Below are positions 1 through 12,722 of a stretch of DNA of 64,000 nucleotides, piece after piece (the stretch's first letter is position 1; every line of letters begins with the position of its first letter). The translations under genes were made by a program, and so were the position numbers. Source of the DNA: Callaeas wilsoni (lineage: Eukaryota; Chordata; Aves; Passeriformes; Callaeidae); the NCBI GenBank assembly GCA_013398955.1, contig VWPU01002912.1, forward strand, positions 1-64,000, given 5' to 3'. Under the pieces are notes generated by a model. It was given only the letters and a program-made list of their open reading frames with translations, searched no databases and was not told the origin of the DNA.

Positions 1-2361
1 AACCCAAACCCCTACACTTTCTCAGCTATCTTCACTATGGGAGCTGCCCTCCCTTTTTCTTCCCCCACTCCCACTCACTAGGCTTTTCTGCAGCTTCTAC
101 CACCATGAGCCAAACACCTATCAGACCTGGAAATTCCTCACCTGCTTCTATGCATGCACTGCAGCTGCTGCCGCAGATGCACAAGATATGAGCCTCCAGC
201 AGACCTCTTTATCTCTTTTCCTGTGTGTGGGACATCATGAGCATCACATCTTCTGCGGAGGGTTGCACTGTAGTTGTTGACCATTTCCAGATGTAAAAAA
301 GGATGTTTGGGCATTTCTTATAAAATCTTCCAAGGAGCTTATCCAAGGGGGAGAGGCGGAAGGGATGTCGTTCTGTGCTCCGCTTTTTCTAACACAGGCA
401 GCTCATTTTGGCCTGTCCTTGGCCCAGCACCTCTTGTGGAGGGTGGCAACTGCATTGCTCTCCTGAGTAAAATGCACCTGCTTTCATGTGGAATTATTGA
501 TCATCAGTAATCATGTTTCTTTGTTTTGGTTGCCATCTGCTGGCAGAATGATGTGTTCATCACCATTTCACACTCGTGTCACATAGGTTTTTTTTTTTTA
601 ATACTGAGCATTTTGAACGTGTTTGTGCAGTTTGTATGTGAATGTTGCAAAAAAGGGCTGCTTTTGGATGTCTGAATTCACAGGCTGACAATGCCTCAGC
701 AGAGCTCACAGCTCTCTGGAGCTGGAAGAGCAGCAGAGGCACCCAGCTCCTCTACTCTAGCTCTGCTGGGGAATGGGCTGTGCAGCTGCTCCTGTTTCCA
801 GACAGGGCACCGCTGTCTCCTTTAGCCCTCCAGGAGCACACAGCTCCTTTTTAACTCCTACCCCATGAGAACAGATGCTGCACTAAGTGGGCAGAAGCAA
901 GTAATCTATGCTGGAGAATAAGGAAGAGGAGATGTGCACCACAGGAGTCTTGGAACTTTCAAGTGAGGAGTGGACACACAGACTGGAAACAGCATAGGAG
1001 AGCAAGGGGCTGGGCACTAAGCATCCAGGTAGATCCCAGGGCTGTGCATGGCATATGCTCAGCCTGTGGCGAGTAGGTGTGACCTCAGTACAGACACACA
1101 ATATTTAGAATGCAGGTACTCTGACAGCTGCAGTGGGCAGAGGAAGAACAGACTAAGCACCTAAAGCTTCCTGGGGATGCAAACTGCTGTACTGTCCTAA
1201 CACTTGTTCTGAGTAAATAAGGCTGCCCTGACAGTTCAGCCTGGGCTGCTTCACCCGTGGTGAGGTTGTTGAGGTGACAGGATGTGAGGTTCCTAAGTGA
1301 CTGCAAAGGGTACCTGCCAGCACAGTCCAGTGCTAGACCCAGGGTGAGCATCCTTAACAAGTGCTGTCATAGACAGGCCCGTTTCTCACCAGTGTTCCTG
1401 TGCTCCACCATGAATGCCACGAAATTCATCTGGTCAGCATCTTGAATACTCAAACTCAGGTTCTGAAGCAAGTTCTGTCCTGGAATGTTTCTTGTCTGAA
1501 AAAAAATGTCCACAGCTTCAAAGGCAAATTTATGCACATTTATTTGTCCTTATGCAGGATGGTATAAAACTCAGCCTAAATGACAGCAATTCAAAAGGAT
1601 TCGATACCAACGAGACCTTAAAAACAAAATTTGAGTTTTACCTGGATGAATGATTAGAAATTGCATCTTTAATATGAACAAGCATCTTGTGTAAGGTAAA
1701 TAAAATCAGATGAGCTTCAACTTTTAATTCCATTGCTGTCAAGTGTAATGTGTCTGCTTCAAATGAGAAATGATAAATGCAGTTCTTTAATTTCAGTGCT
1801 ATGCAAATAGTATTAGAAGATTACTTCTGATGCTGGAAGATCAGAATCTGCTGAATTTTTCAGCAGATCTTTAGCATAGGCTGGAACTCCTGTTGCTGTG
1901 ATCCATGGTGGCATTTAATACTTCATATCCTTTCCATAGACAGACTGAAATGCAAATACATTTCCCAAAGACATTTCTCCTAGCAGTGTTTGCAATTTCT
2001 GCAGAAGAATATGAGGAAGGAGATGTTGGGAGACCATGCTCTTATCCAGAATTGTGAAATGAAGCTCCAGTTCTGCAGAGCAGTGGTGTCTCTTTGTGTC
2101 CCTTAAAAGGAAAAAGGCTGCATCAGTTTTAACGATCTCCATTGGACAATGCACAGGAGAAGGCTCACACCTACCTACTGTGCCAACTCTGTCCTCCTGC
2201 CAGACCCACCCCTGCATTTTCTTCCAGGAAGTCACTAGAGATCAAGGTAAAGAAAACCAAAAAATTTTTCCTTACCTTTCTCTTAGAAATACATTGAGTC
2301 TCATGAGTTTTCCCTCTCTGTGTTGCTCTCGTGAGATGCCACCTGTAGTACTGAGTCCATC
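1..2361. other. Left-edge flank, no gene seen
   Basis: No exon with a recognisable protein family is visible on either strand. The open frames here are short (106 codons at most), overlap each other on opposite strands and show no familiar motif. One frame at 1414-1653 (79 codons) ends in a polar, acidic tail, but nothing supports it as a gene. The DNA could be intergenic or the intron of an unseen transcript. Confidence 0.5.
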
Positions 2362-2620
2362 TCTGTAGCCCCCAGCATAAGGATATGGACCTGTTGGAGT
2401 GAGTTCCAAGGAGGCCACAGAGATGATCAGAGAGCTGAAGCAGCTCTCCTATGAAGAGCTGGGACTGTTCAGCATGGAAAGAAAAGACTTTGAGGTGACC
2501 TCATTGTGGCCTTCCAGCACCTAAATGGGGCTTATAAAAAGAAGGGAGAGGGACTTTTGGAAAGGCCGTGTAGTGACAGGACAAGGGGCAGGAGTTTTCT
2601 TGGAGCTCAAGAACCTGGAC
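2362..2620 (+). repeat. CR1 retrotransposon fragment
   Basis: This stretch reads as the end of the CR1 reverse transcriptase frame. It contains recognisable CR1 phrases: a clause about an egg-pool-like 'agagctgggactgttcagc' block, then one matching the 'cacctaaatggggcttataa' block. CR1 is the dominant avian non-LTR (LINE) retrotransposon. The copy is short, lacks the diagnostic 8-base 3' repeats and has several indels, so it is an old, 5'- and 3'-truncated fossil. Edges are approximate. Confidence 0.8.
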
Positions 2621-5394
2621 ACGTCCTGGCTTCATCTTGGGCACAGCGTTGCTCCTGAGCTGGCTTCTCCAACATAAGAAAAGGAAAATAGCAAACAGTT
2701 TGTCCTAAAAGGTACAATGCTTTGCTTATAGCCCTGGTTACTTCACCAGTATCTTGCCTTATCCCTTCCTGTACATTGTTCATTGGCATTTCACGGCATT
2801 TTCCAGGAAAATACTTCCTGGATAATGGATATTTTTCTTCTTGTTCTTGGATACATTCAGGGAGATCTTTGTATGTATCAACCTCGCACATACTGGTAGG
2901 TTATACTTCCTTGTCTCCTGTGGGTTAATTATAACATGATTATTCAGGTTTTCTGTTTCTTTGTATAAGACACCATTTCTTAGGAAGGAAGAACAACACA
3001 ATTGCACAAGCTAAACAAAACTTACACTAAAAGATGTTTGAGGCAATAGCTCAAAAAAAAAAAAACACCTCAAAGCCACAGGACAAGAGCAGACACTGTT
3101 GCTGTTGCAGCTAAAACAAGCTAGACAATAAGTGTCTAAGGTAAATTTCAGGTGATGCATCTTAACAGATTTCGCAGAGATGGCCAAAATCAAGCAAAGA
3201 TAGATGTGAAGCCTCACAACTTGAGGTCTAATAAAGCGATGTTATGAAGCTCAAGATCTGTTGTTAGTATGGCTGAGCTACATGGTTACAATTTCTAGGT
3301 GAGAAAAGGCAAATCCAAGGCCTCTTTGATATGAAAGATATGAAATCTCAGAAATTCTGTTTTCAGTGATATGTTTGTGGAGAGCAAACACAGACTTTAC
3401 TCTGTAAGGAGCTTCCAAGAGTTACAAGGAATTAAGTCCTTAAAACAATCTAGAGTACCATGGACTTTGCGATGGGAGGTCAATACTTCTGATAACTTAG
3501 GCAGCTTCTAAAAAACCTAAGGTTTTTAGATTTTAGTGCCTTTAGTATGGGCCCTACAGGCTTACTTATTTCATATTTTCTGATGTTTGACTGTGTCTGA
3601 AGTAATGTTTTCCACATCCAGTTATTGATGCTGAAGCAATTTATTTTTAGAGCAGTTAGCATGAACAAGAAGAAAGCAGCCTGGCACTTTAGGCAAATGT
3701 GTGCTGAGGCAGAGCCTTGTTTTCAGATATGTGGCTTTTGCAGAATTATCTGCTTATCTGTGCAACTCCAGTGTCAGAGTCACCTGAAATAGTGGTGATT
3801 TATCTGTTTTTCTCACTATGGCATTTTCTGAGTTCTGAAGTGGTTCCCCTGGCATTAAGTGCTTCTGCAGTCATGCCTCCACTTATCTTTTTAGCTACAA
3901 CTCAGGTTTCCACAGCAGTGGCTGGCCAGTGCCGTGGGGTCCCTGGCTTGGGCAGGTGTGCCTGTTTGGTGACACATGGACACTGTGTTGCCTGTGCCAC
4001 TGGGGCTGTGCTCCCAAGCCAGGCCCAGGAGTGGGTCTGCACAAGGTCACAAGCCTTTATGGAGGAGAGAGAGAGGATTTCTGTGGCATTAGCAAGGTGC
4101 AGCCTTCCCAGTAGGAGAGTTTTAATAAGAAAATTATGCTTTGCATTTCTGCTTCTTGCTAAAGGGCAGAATAAATATTGATGTGCTAGTAAGGTCCAGC
4201 TGAGCTGTCTGAATAATCCTCTAATAAATTGTATAATAAAGAAGTGAATTCAGTGGGAGATCAGCTGTTTACACTGATCCGTAATTGATCTCTAGCAAAT
4301 AACACATGCAGTTAGAATCTTTTTTGCTTTTAATACGGACATTTCAGCCTTGGGGACATGGGGGATGAGATGGCACAAGCCATTTCCTGCCTCTCTACTT
4401 GTAATATCATAGTTTGCATTGTCACCAGGACCAGGAGCATCCTGTGCAGAGGGAGACACTGCTGGGCAGTTGCACCCCGAGGCTCTGCATAAGCAGCATG
4501 CAGCTACACAGACCAGGGACTGATGTCTGGCAGAAATACTTTGCTAGGCAGAACTGGTTCTGCTCCTGCTGCTGCAGACTCGACACCAAGAGCTGACAAG
4601 GGAGCTGGCTCTGCATCACTGCAGGGAGACTGTTTGCAGGAGCTTGCTTGAGGGCTAACAGATGCTGCTGCAGGAAACAGGGCAGCTCTGGGCTTCTAGG
4701 TACCTGCTGTGGTCTTGGACCTCTGACTTCAGAGCAAACCTTTTGGAAGCAAGGCACATGATAGCTGGGAATCTGCGCACTGCTTCCCCAGGGACCCTGA
4801 ACTAGACCCCGAACCCGCCCTTGTGTGGTCTGGACCCCCCTGGAAGAGAGTCTTTGTATGTTTATTCTTTTGGCTCCAGGGCTATCATATCCTGAAGTTT
4901 CTGGAAAGCTTGATATAGTGTCTGATGCTGAGAGCCTGAAGCACTGGAACAGGTGACCATGAAAATGCAAGTCTAATAGTTCAGCATCAGAGAGGGGATC
5001 TGCCCTTCTCCAGAGGCTGGTGGCATGGTAACGTACCCTTTTGTGCCACGGGACAATGAACTGAATAAAAGGAATTGAGTGCCTTCAACTAGCCCTGTAT
5101 GCTCTCCCGCTCCTGCCATTTCCCCCGACATACCTCGTGGTTGGGCAGGAGACCAGAGGAACCTGCTTACTGTTGCATGTCCTGTAAATCCTGTCTCGAA
5201 TGTCCTAGAGAGGCCTGCCCCTGCTCATCTTCCTGTCACAGCAGCTAAAAAGCAAGGGACACAATGGTTCTCCTTATGGTCCAAAGCTGTACTTCTCAAG
5301 TCTTGTACATGCCCCTCCGCAACAGACCCACCTCTGTGTCATACAGCGGCACAACAGGCTCTGCTGCTCAGCCTGGCTTTTGCTTGGTACCACA
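2621..5394. other. Flank without recognisable genes
   Basis: Only short or overlapping open frames are present. The largest are 3717-4181 on the plus strand (154 codons) and 4422-4970 on the minus strand (182 codons). Neither has a domain I recognise, and each overlaps comparably long frames on other strands or phases, which points to stop-poor GC-richer DNA and not to coding. A short poly-A run lies at 3053-3065. Confidence 0.5.
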
Positions 5395-5830
5395 GAGGGA
5401 CAGGCACTTCCCATAGGCGTTCCCTCCCGCTGCCCTGCCTGTGACAGCCGTGCTGAGCTGCGGGGCACGACACCTTTTAAAGTTTCCCACCCTCTACTGA
5501 AGAGCTGCCCTGACGCTGGGCTCGAGGGCGCAGAGTTTGTGCCTAGCGGCGAGCGCTGAGTGCGCTCTGGCCCCAGAACAGGTTTTATATGCCTCCTTCG
5601 GAGTCCTGGTGCGTGTCTGGGTGAAAGGCTTGTTGGGTTGCAAAAGATGCCGAGCGCCGGGTCGATGCACCCTGCCAGTGGGAAGCGGCTGACGGCACCA
5701 CCTCCCTGCCACGGCACAGCACGATCTGCCTTCTCCAGAGGGCACAGGCTTAATCTGCCAGCGAGCAGATGCCTTGGGGATGCAGAGCACGTTGCCGTAC
5801 GCATGGCCAGTTTCACTGCTGGGAAGGCTT
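5395..5830. promoter_or_regulatory. Isolated CpG-rich patch, possible orphan CpG island
   Basis: By hand I count 23 CpG dinucleotides in the 360 bases 5461-5820, with a few more just to the left, while the surrounding kilobases are CpG-poor. The density is close to what base composition alone would give, so CpG has not been depleted here. That is typical of promoters kept unmethylated in the germline. No known first exon is recognised beside it on either strand. The overlapping open frames (180 codons minus, 98 codons plus) look like by-products of the GC content. It might be a promoter of a noncoding RNA, an enhancer, or a GC-rich repeat. Confidence 0.4.
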
Positions 5831-8800
5831 TATTTAGTGCCTGTGAAATGAGATAAGCCAGACAGCACTACGTTGGTATCGGTGGACAAAAGAATTGAAA
5901 GTAAGGGCTCTGCATAAAAACAACAACAAAAAAAGATGTATCAAGTCTGATGTTAGATGATTCATAAAATAATTAGCGTTTCTGAGCATGTCCTAATTTC
6001 AGACAAAAGTGAAAATACAACAAGATGAGCAGAAAATGATGGGTTATGCTTTTAGAACAAGGCACTTTAATTGAGCCAGATGGGCCCAGATGTTTCCTCA
6101 CACTCTGACTGAAATGATCACCTATTCAGAGAGATATGTTGTGGGAGAAACAGTAACAAAGATGCAAGAGGAAATTTTCCACAAGCAATGATTACATTAA
6201 GGAGACTTGAGGCAGCTCTTACTGCTCTAGTGAGGCTAATTGTGTATGAAAATAGGAATATTTCACATCTGACTTAAAGAGGTGCTTGCTGCTGCTAATG
6301 CTTCAGCTTGTATTTTGATCCAAGAAAGACTTTATAATCACTCTCCTCTCTCATCATGTGGTTTTGACTCCAGGTCTCCTTTTGGTCATCTGCTCTTTCT
6401 GTTCCTGGTTAATGCAAGCAAATCTCTCCTCTCTTTGCTTCAGCTTTCCTGATGAGTTTGATAACAGTGACTGTTTTTCTTCTAATCTGTTTTTAGAGCT
6501 TCTATTTGAAGATACACCTGAGAGAAATGGTTTTATATGGTTGCAATGTTTGACATGATCAACATAGCCAGACATGTCTAAAGAGTGTCTCACACTGTAA
6601 AGGTCTCCCTTCCCTGCAGATGCATTTGAAGCTGCCAAGGAATTATGTGTTTGTGAGGAGGTGTAAAGCATGTGTGTACTCATGCAGATGTGTCCACACA
6701 AGAAAATGGAAATTTAAGACTAGAACACTAGGAGACTAGTTGGTATTAGGAAGATATTGAGGCCATCAGGTCTGGAATGGGTCTGGGGATGCTTGATCTG
6801 TCTTTCCTGAGTGCTCCCTTGCTCCCTGCAGTCCAGCCTCATCCTCTTGGCTGCAGTCAGTCACATGTGGTATGAGAAAGAAGGTTTGGTTTATTTTTCT
6901 GCTCAGGTTTCATTTATTTTTTGGCTGTGGTGCTCAGGTGTACAGCTGTGTGGAAGTTGTCCTTGGACAGCCTTGACTGCATACCTCAGTATCCTGTTAC
7001 TTGACCCTCTTCTTTGCTGTCCTTGTCCTTCCCTTTCACAGCTCAATCTCCTCTCAGATGAACAGAACATACAAAAATGACACAGCAAGGGTGTGGCTGA
7101 GAAAGTGAGGCAAACAACTTCATCACTGTGAAAGTCTTCTAAAGGAAACCTTACAAGTCTGGGGGTCAATTCTCTTCTTCTAAATGCTCTCAGAGTAAGG
7201 AAATGGGGCCTCTCCCACCTGGCCTAATCTTCAAAGTGCTCCACTGTCAGCCTCCACATTGGAGCTGTGGCCCTTAGAGCCCCACCACCCACCAAGAAGG
7301 AGCTGATGGGCCTTGGATGACATGGGGTACGGCCTCTGTGTCTTCAGAGAGGTTCACTGGGAGCTGGGTACCTCTCCTCCACGAGCTGTATCTCAGTCCA
7401 GCTCAGCTGGAAAGGAAGGCAGGGTATAATTTTTTAGTGTGATGCTAATTAACATTGCAGAGCAATGTTTCTCTCTCAGGTGCACCTGACCCAGCTCCTC
7501 CACTGTTACGAACTAGATCCTGCTACAGAGCTTTTCCTCAGGCTGGCAGAGCAAAAACCTCCAACGAGATCCAATGCTTCCTTCTCCACCTTGCTTGATG
7601 AAGTTAGTCCCGGGGATCTGGGTTTGCTTTAGAACCAAACAGGAGACTGCTTCCTGTGACTAACTTAGGCCAACATGTTTCTCACCACATGCCTCAAATG
7701 CTGTTGCAGAATGGCAGAGGATCTGCACAAACACAGTGTCTGAGATGGTGTTTGAGGCGTGAGAAGCTGCTGCATCCACCAAACACAACCATTCCCTAAA
7801 GGAGGGCAGTGGAGAGATGGACAGCAGTACCAACAAACATTTCTGTGGAGGCTTGCTCCTCCTCAGCTTGGCCACTTTCCTCTGAGCCCCCAGTGAGCAC
7901 AGTTGGTGTTCTGATTCTTGCTGTGGAGGCCTGTTTGCAGGTCTCAAATTGTCTAGAGCTGTACCAGTAGCATAATAGTCCCCAAGGTGAATTGTCTTAC
8001 AGTTTCTACTCTTCATATAAGAAAAGCCTCAAGTTGTTCGTCAGATCTTTAGGCATACTCTGGATCCCTGTGTTGCAGATTAACCACTGAGAGCCCCAGT
8101 GGGCAGAGCTCATACGCATGTTCAGTTGTTTCAAGTAATGCTACAAGCACACAGCTGTTAAAAGAATAATCTTATGCAGGTAGTAACTCCTCGCCACCCC
8201 CTCACATTTTTTACTTAGTAGCTTACAAAATCTTTCTGCTGATGGGAATAAAGAGGATTTGTTTTTTCCCCCCTTTTCAGTAGGTTTCTGGGTAGGAGTT
8301 AGTTGTGCAGAAATAAAAATTACACAAGTCCCTTGCCTGATCTTGGTGTAGGAAGCAGTACCCGCCCCACGCTCTCCCTGGGCAGCTGCAGCACAGAGCG
8401 GATCAGCAAACACAGCTGGGAGAAAGGGAGGGAGGGAGGGAGGTGCAAAGGCTCCTGGGCATCCTCAGGCACTATAGCTGCACAGAGACACAAACCTGCC
8501 TTGAAGCATGCCTCGGTAGATGGTTACCCTCAGCTATTGCTACCACTGCACCTCAGAAATGATGGATATTCATTTAGGAAACTGACCTCCCAGGTAACCA
8601 CCCATCCTTCCTTAAGCAGCTTTCTTACACTGCAAAGAAGTGCGTGAACCACAACTCCCAAATGCAGAGTGCTTTTTGCATGCACCCTGGGATGTGGGAA
8701 CATCATTCCCTTTGCTTTGGCAACCCAAATGCAACATTACTGATGATCTGGACAACCTCTCCCTTGCGACTGCATCACAAGCTTTCCTTGCTTTTGTTTT

Positions 8801-9922
8801 TTTTTTTTTTTTTCCTTGGAAATAGAGGGCAGTAAGCAGATGAGATGAAGACAAACTGCAGTGCTGTGAGGCACAGTGGCTCCTCAGCAGATTCACAAAA
8901 AACTCTCCCAGGAGTGCAAAAGCTGTTCTCAGATCCCTGGTTTATGTTGATGTTTGAGCACTTAGCATATGAGATACTGCAAGAGTCACTGAATCCTAAT
9001 CAAAGCAACTTTCAAAAAGAGAGAAGCTGCTTGACAATGAATCTGGACACAAGGGGTTCAGGCATTTTGAACCCTGGCATTCAGCAGCTGTTACCTGGAG
9101 GGACTCCTCTAGGGGATCTGGTATTTCAGAGAACTCCTTTCAAAGCAAGAGTCAGTTGTTAAACCCAGCACAGGGGAGTCTGAATATTTATTCAGCCTTA
9201 GCTCTGCCCCTTTGAGCGTGACACAGCAGCTCCCTATTGTGAACACCCACCTGCTGTCAAATTAGCAGGACTGCCGCTTGGACAGGGAGTTATGTTCACA
9301 GAAATCCTAGGAAGCAGCTTTTCCTATGCTGAAAGCACTGCACTCTTCTTCCCGGAAGCACAGAAACAGGCAAGAATGTATTTGGGCACTCTAGTTTCTT
9401 CCAAATATATGTACATCCCACCACTGTTGGTAAAGGAATTGGGTTACCTCACTGGGTATAAACACAGGTTTTGGAGGATTTTTTCGATGCAGAAACAAAA
9501 ATTCTTCAGCAGTTCTTAATTTCTATAATCATTTTAGTTCACCATGAATTGTACAATGGTAAAATCTTCCATTGAAAGATTTTCAATAGATGAAAATAGA
9601 TGATCTCTGTTGCTGTTACTGCCAGTTTAGGACACACCTTCTCACATAGGACAGGTGTCAGTAAAGGCAAAAAGAAACTTTAAAAAAACCAAACCAAAAC
9701 ACAAGGTCAAGTCACTTTTAATTATGTTACCTGGTTACCAGCAATACAGTGTTGAACAAACACAAACCACTGATAAATAAATGATGACTAGCTCTTGGCC
9801 TGGGAAAGGAAATGCCTGCCTTGCCACTGCAGTTGAGATGGCTCCCAATAATGGCTCTGGTTCAGTCCTGGAGGACACTTACAGTATGTGGGATACTACC
9901 AGAATGAAAATGTCATGGGTCC
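5831..9922. other. Flank without recognisable genes, with simple repeats
   Basis: No coding exon is recognised. There is a GGGA-type simple repeat at about 8425-8443 and a 17-base poly-T run at about 8797-8813. Open frames reach 118 codons (minus strand, 7660-8016), with no recognisable motif. Confidence 0.5.
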
Positions 9923-10618
9923 TCATCTCCACACGTGGATGCACTCTAGTCTGTCCTGGGTTCTGCAGAATGCTGCAGCTGGGGCTGTTTGCTGCTCCCA
10001 AAGTGTTGGTGAATCCCCTTTGGTGAGGGCACTCACACATTTAAAAGGCACGTTCTTGTGCCACCTGGAACCCAGGCACGGACTGAGCCCTCTTGTCTCC
10101 AAAGGCCCTGGGAAGGCAATTGGCTTTAAATGGATGATCAAAGGCTGCCAAGCAGTTAGCAGAAGTGGTGGTGTCCCCAAATCATGCCCACTGCAACCCC
10201 TCCTGCACAGTGGGCTGGGAAAGTGACCTGCCTGTGTGCTGTCATGGGGTGCCTGTGTACCTGCTATGAAGTATGAGGAGGTCTGCACCTGCCCTTTTGA
10301 GGGGCTTTGCAGAGGCCAGGGAAAGTGAGAGGCTCTGCCTCTGAGTGACTGTCTGGCCTGGAGCTGATGCATCTCCGTGAGACAATGTCCTCTGTCAGCA
10401 GTGTACATGCTGCCCTCCCACTGTCCCACCATCATGGGAACTTCCAGTGTCTGGAAGAAAATATGCCTGAGCACCTCTGACACAAACACATTTCTGAGGG
10501 TACCCCTGAGGAGAAACTCCCACCCCCCCCCAATTTGGGTCAATGCTGCTTCATGTATGCTGCAAACAACTATTGCAAGAATGTGACTTACTTCTCTATG
10601 CCACCTGAAACAAGCCAA
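9923..10618 (-). other. 231-codon open frame of unknown nature
   Basis: This is the longest uninterrupted open frame in the window outside PIGG. I do not recognise a family. The translated N-terminal third (residues about 10-75) could form helices, with stretches such as SHILAIVVCSIHEAALTQIG. The remainder is rich in Pro, Gly, Gln and His and looks compositional. Shorter frames overlap it on the plus strand (9888-10226 and 10377-10586), which weakens a coding reading. It might be a chance frame, a decayed mobile element gene or an orphan. Conservation in other birds would be needed to call it a gene. Confidence 0.15.
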
Positions 10619-12629
10619 ATGCCCTCCAAAACATCAGAGAGATCTCTGCCACCATGGATTATGTGTGCAACCAACCCCCAACAGACCCTGCTCTAACAAC
10701 AGCATCCTGTCTTCCTCCTTTTTCCCAGGCAGTGTCAGGTTTAACAGTTGGTAGACTTGGGAGTTCTTCTGTTTCAGCAATATGATAATCATTCTCTCTC
10801 TGCCCTACTTCTACACTTTCTAGCATTCAGAAAGGTCAATAGTTTAATTCCTAAAGGAGCTGAATATGTATTTCTTTTGTATCTGAAGAACTGAATAAAA
10901 CAGAGGGTGATTTTTTTGGATGCTGTGTACTGGGGACAACCTAAAACTTTCTTGTTAGTCTACTTCCCGTGGTATACCTGCAAAGAAGCTCTACCAGCAG
11001 AAAGTATCTTTTGCCAGCTGGTGCACAGCATCACTTCTGTCTGTGGTAACACCCTTCTTAAACAACATCCTTTTGTGAAAGCAGAGGATGTAGCATCACT
11101 GTGCTGGAGGGGAGGGGTGTCAAACTGTCCAACGTGCTGGTGCAAGAAGGAGGAGCAGTGGAGAGTGCAAGAGAGCTCAAGCATGGGCTTAAGACCCCCT
11201 GTGAACACACCCACAGCTCTGCCTTAGAGAAGATGCTGAAAGAAACTTCCCCAAGGACCTATGGGGCCCCTGGCTGAGGCTGAGGGGGGTTACTGAGTGC
11301 TGGTATGACACGTGTGCCATGGAACTGCCTACCCTGCCTGGAAACTGCTGCAAGATGGAGGGAATCCATTTACTATGCCTTGATTTCTCTTCATCTAATT
11401 ACGAGTTTCCTCAAGAGCAGGTTGTCCAGTGCCAGTTCTGACAAAAATCTGTCCCCAGTAAGGTTCGTGGTATCTTCACACACCACAGTGAGTATAGCCA
11501 CAACAGAGAGATGGCCAAAACACCACTTATGTTTGTTCAGACTGAGAAGGGAGCTGGAAAAGTGGGGGTCACCTCCAACCCTAGTGGTTGGACGACTTGT
11601 TCTGCTTCCCTTGAATAGGTAAGAGGGAGAGAGGTTGGTGCCTACTGTCCTCACTCCAGTCTCAGCAGGCTTAGCATCCACATGGTGGTGACCCTAAATG
11701 TCAGGCAGTTTCATGAGGATGCAGATCATGCGCTGTTGTTTTAGCAGATTTCCCAGGCGCTGGTCTCTGGATAAGAACTCAGTTCCAGGGGTTAGCTCAA
11801 GAGAAGGCAGAGTTTGCAAAGAAACTGAAATTAGAAATTATGTATTAAAAAGGAACTGTGTATTGCAGCAGGTGAATTGAAATGAAAGCATTATAAATAA
11901 TAAATAGAATAAATAGCATGTGATTGAAATCCCATAAATATAACAGAAGGGAATACTTGTGTACTGAACATTTTGAAATCTTGAAAATGTTAAAATACCA
12001 CCGATGGGTAGCCAAACATTGCACAGACTTCTGAGGTAGCCCAGTTTTTTTACTTTGGTTTTACAAGAACTAGCCTGGCTTGTAGGCAGTTTGAGGGTAA
12101 AAATAAAAAAAAGTCTACATTACTTCCATAGCTTCTTACTGAAGACCACATTCTGTGGTTCCTTTTTCCTCTTCGATCCAGCTTAAACTGAAGGTCTTAA
12201 CATAATACTCATAATCCTTCAAAGAAATCTAAGGCTCCAAAAGAAATGCAAAAATTTATTGCCTTTGCTACTTTCCTACTTCCCTTTTTGTATATGCAGC
12301 TTGGGATTAAAAGCAGCTGCTCTTCGTTTTAGTTTGCACAACACTCAAATCAGCAGATTTGGTCCATCTCTGGGTTTTCTATATTCTGCTGAAAAGCCTG
12401 CATTTCCCAGGCAGCCATCAAGCTTGCATTCCTGCAGGAGCCCAGACTGAATCTGCCTGCCTGAAGGCAGTACCAGGTGCTTTGCTCTTGCACCCTCCTT
12501 TGCCTCATGCCACTTCTAAAACGACACAGCTGTCCTTACAAGAGATGTCTGCTTCTATTTGTATCATCTGCACCAGCCTGGAAAGCAGCATATTCCCACT
12601 GCTTGTACAAATAGCTATGTGGTAGTGCT
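10619..12629. other. Flank without recognisable genes
   Basis: Nothing recognisable is seen. Open frames are at most 106 codons and overlap on opposite strands. The right half is AT-rich. Confidence 0.5.
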
Positions 12630-12722
12630 TGCTGTGTCCCATGGCAGTGGATTTGGAGCTGGATGATCTTTCATGTCTCTTTCAACCCAAACAACTCTGA
12701 TGATACGATTCTGTGATTTCAC
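12630..12722 (+). repeat. CR1 retrotransposon 3' end
   Basis: The stretch carries the characteristic CR1 3' UTR phrase: a 'tggatgatctttcatgtctc' block, then 'tttcaacccaaacaactctg', then degenerate copies of the terminal 8-base repeat (related to ATTCTGTG). This is a short, strongly 5'-truncated copy in plus orientation. The terminal repeats are diverged, so the insertion is old. Confidence 0.75.

Noticed and set aside
3717..4181. 154-codon plus-strand open frame
   Set aside because: No recognisable domain, overlapped by another plus-phase frame, and amino-acid composition is typical of non-coding avian DNA.
4422..5816. Two minus-strand open frames of about 180 codons (4422-4970 and 5274-5816)
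   Set aside because: Both overlap plus-strand frames and follow local GC or CpG content. No family motif is seen and no splice structure links them.
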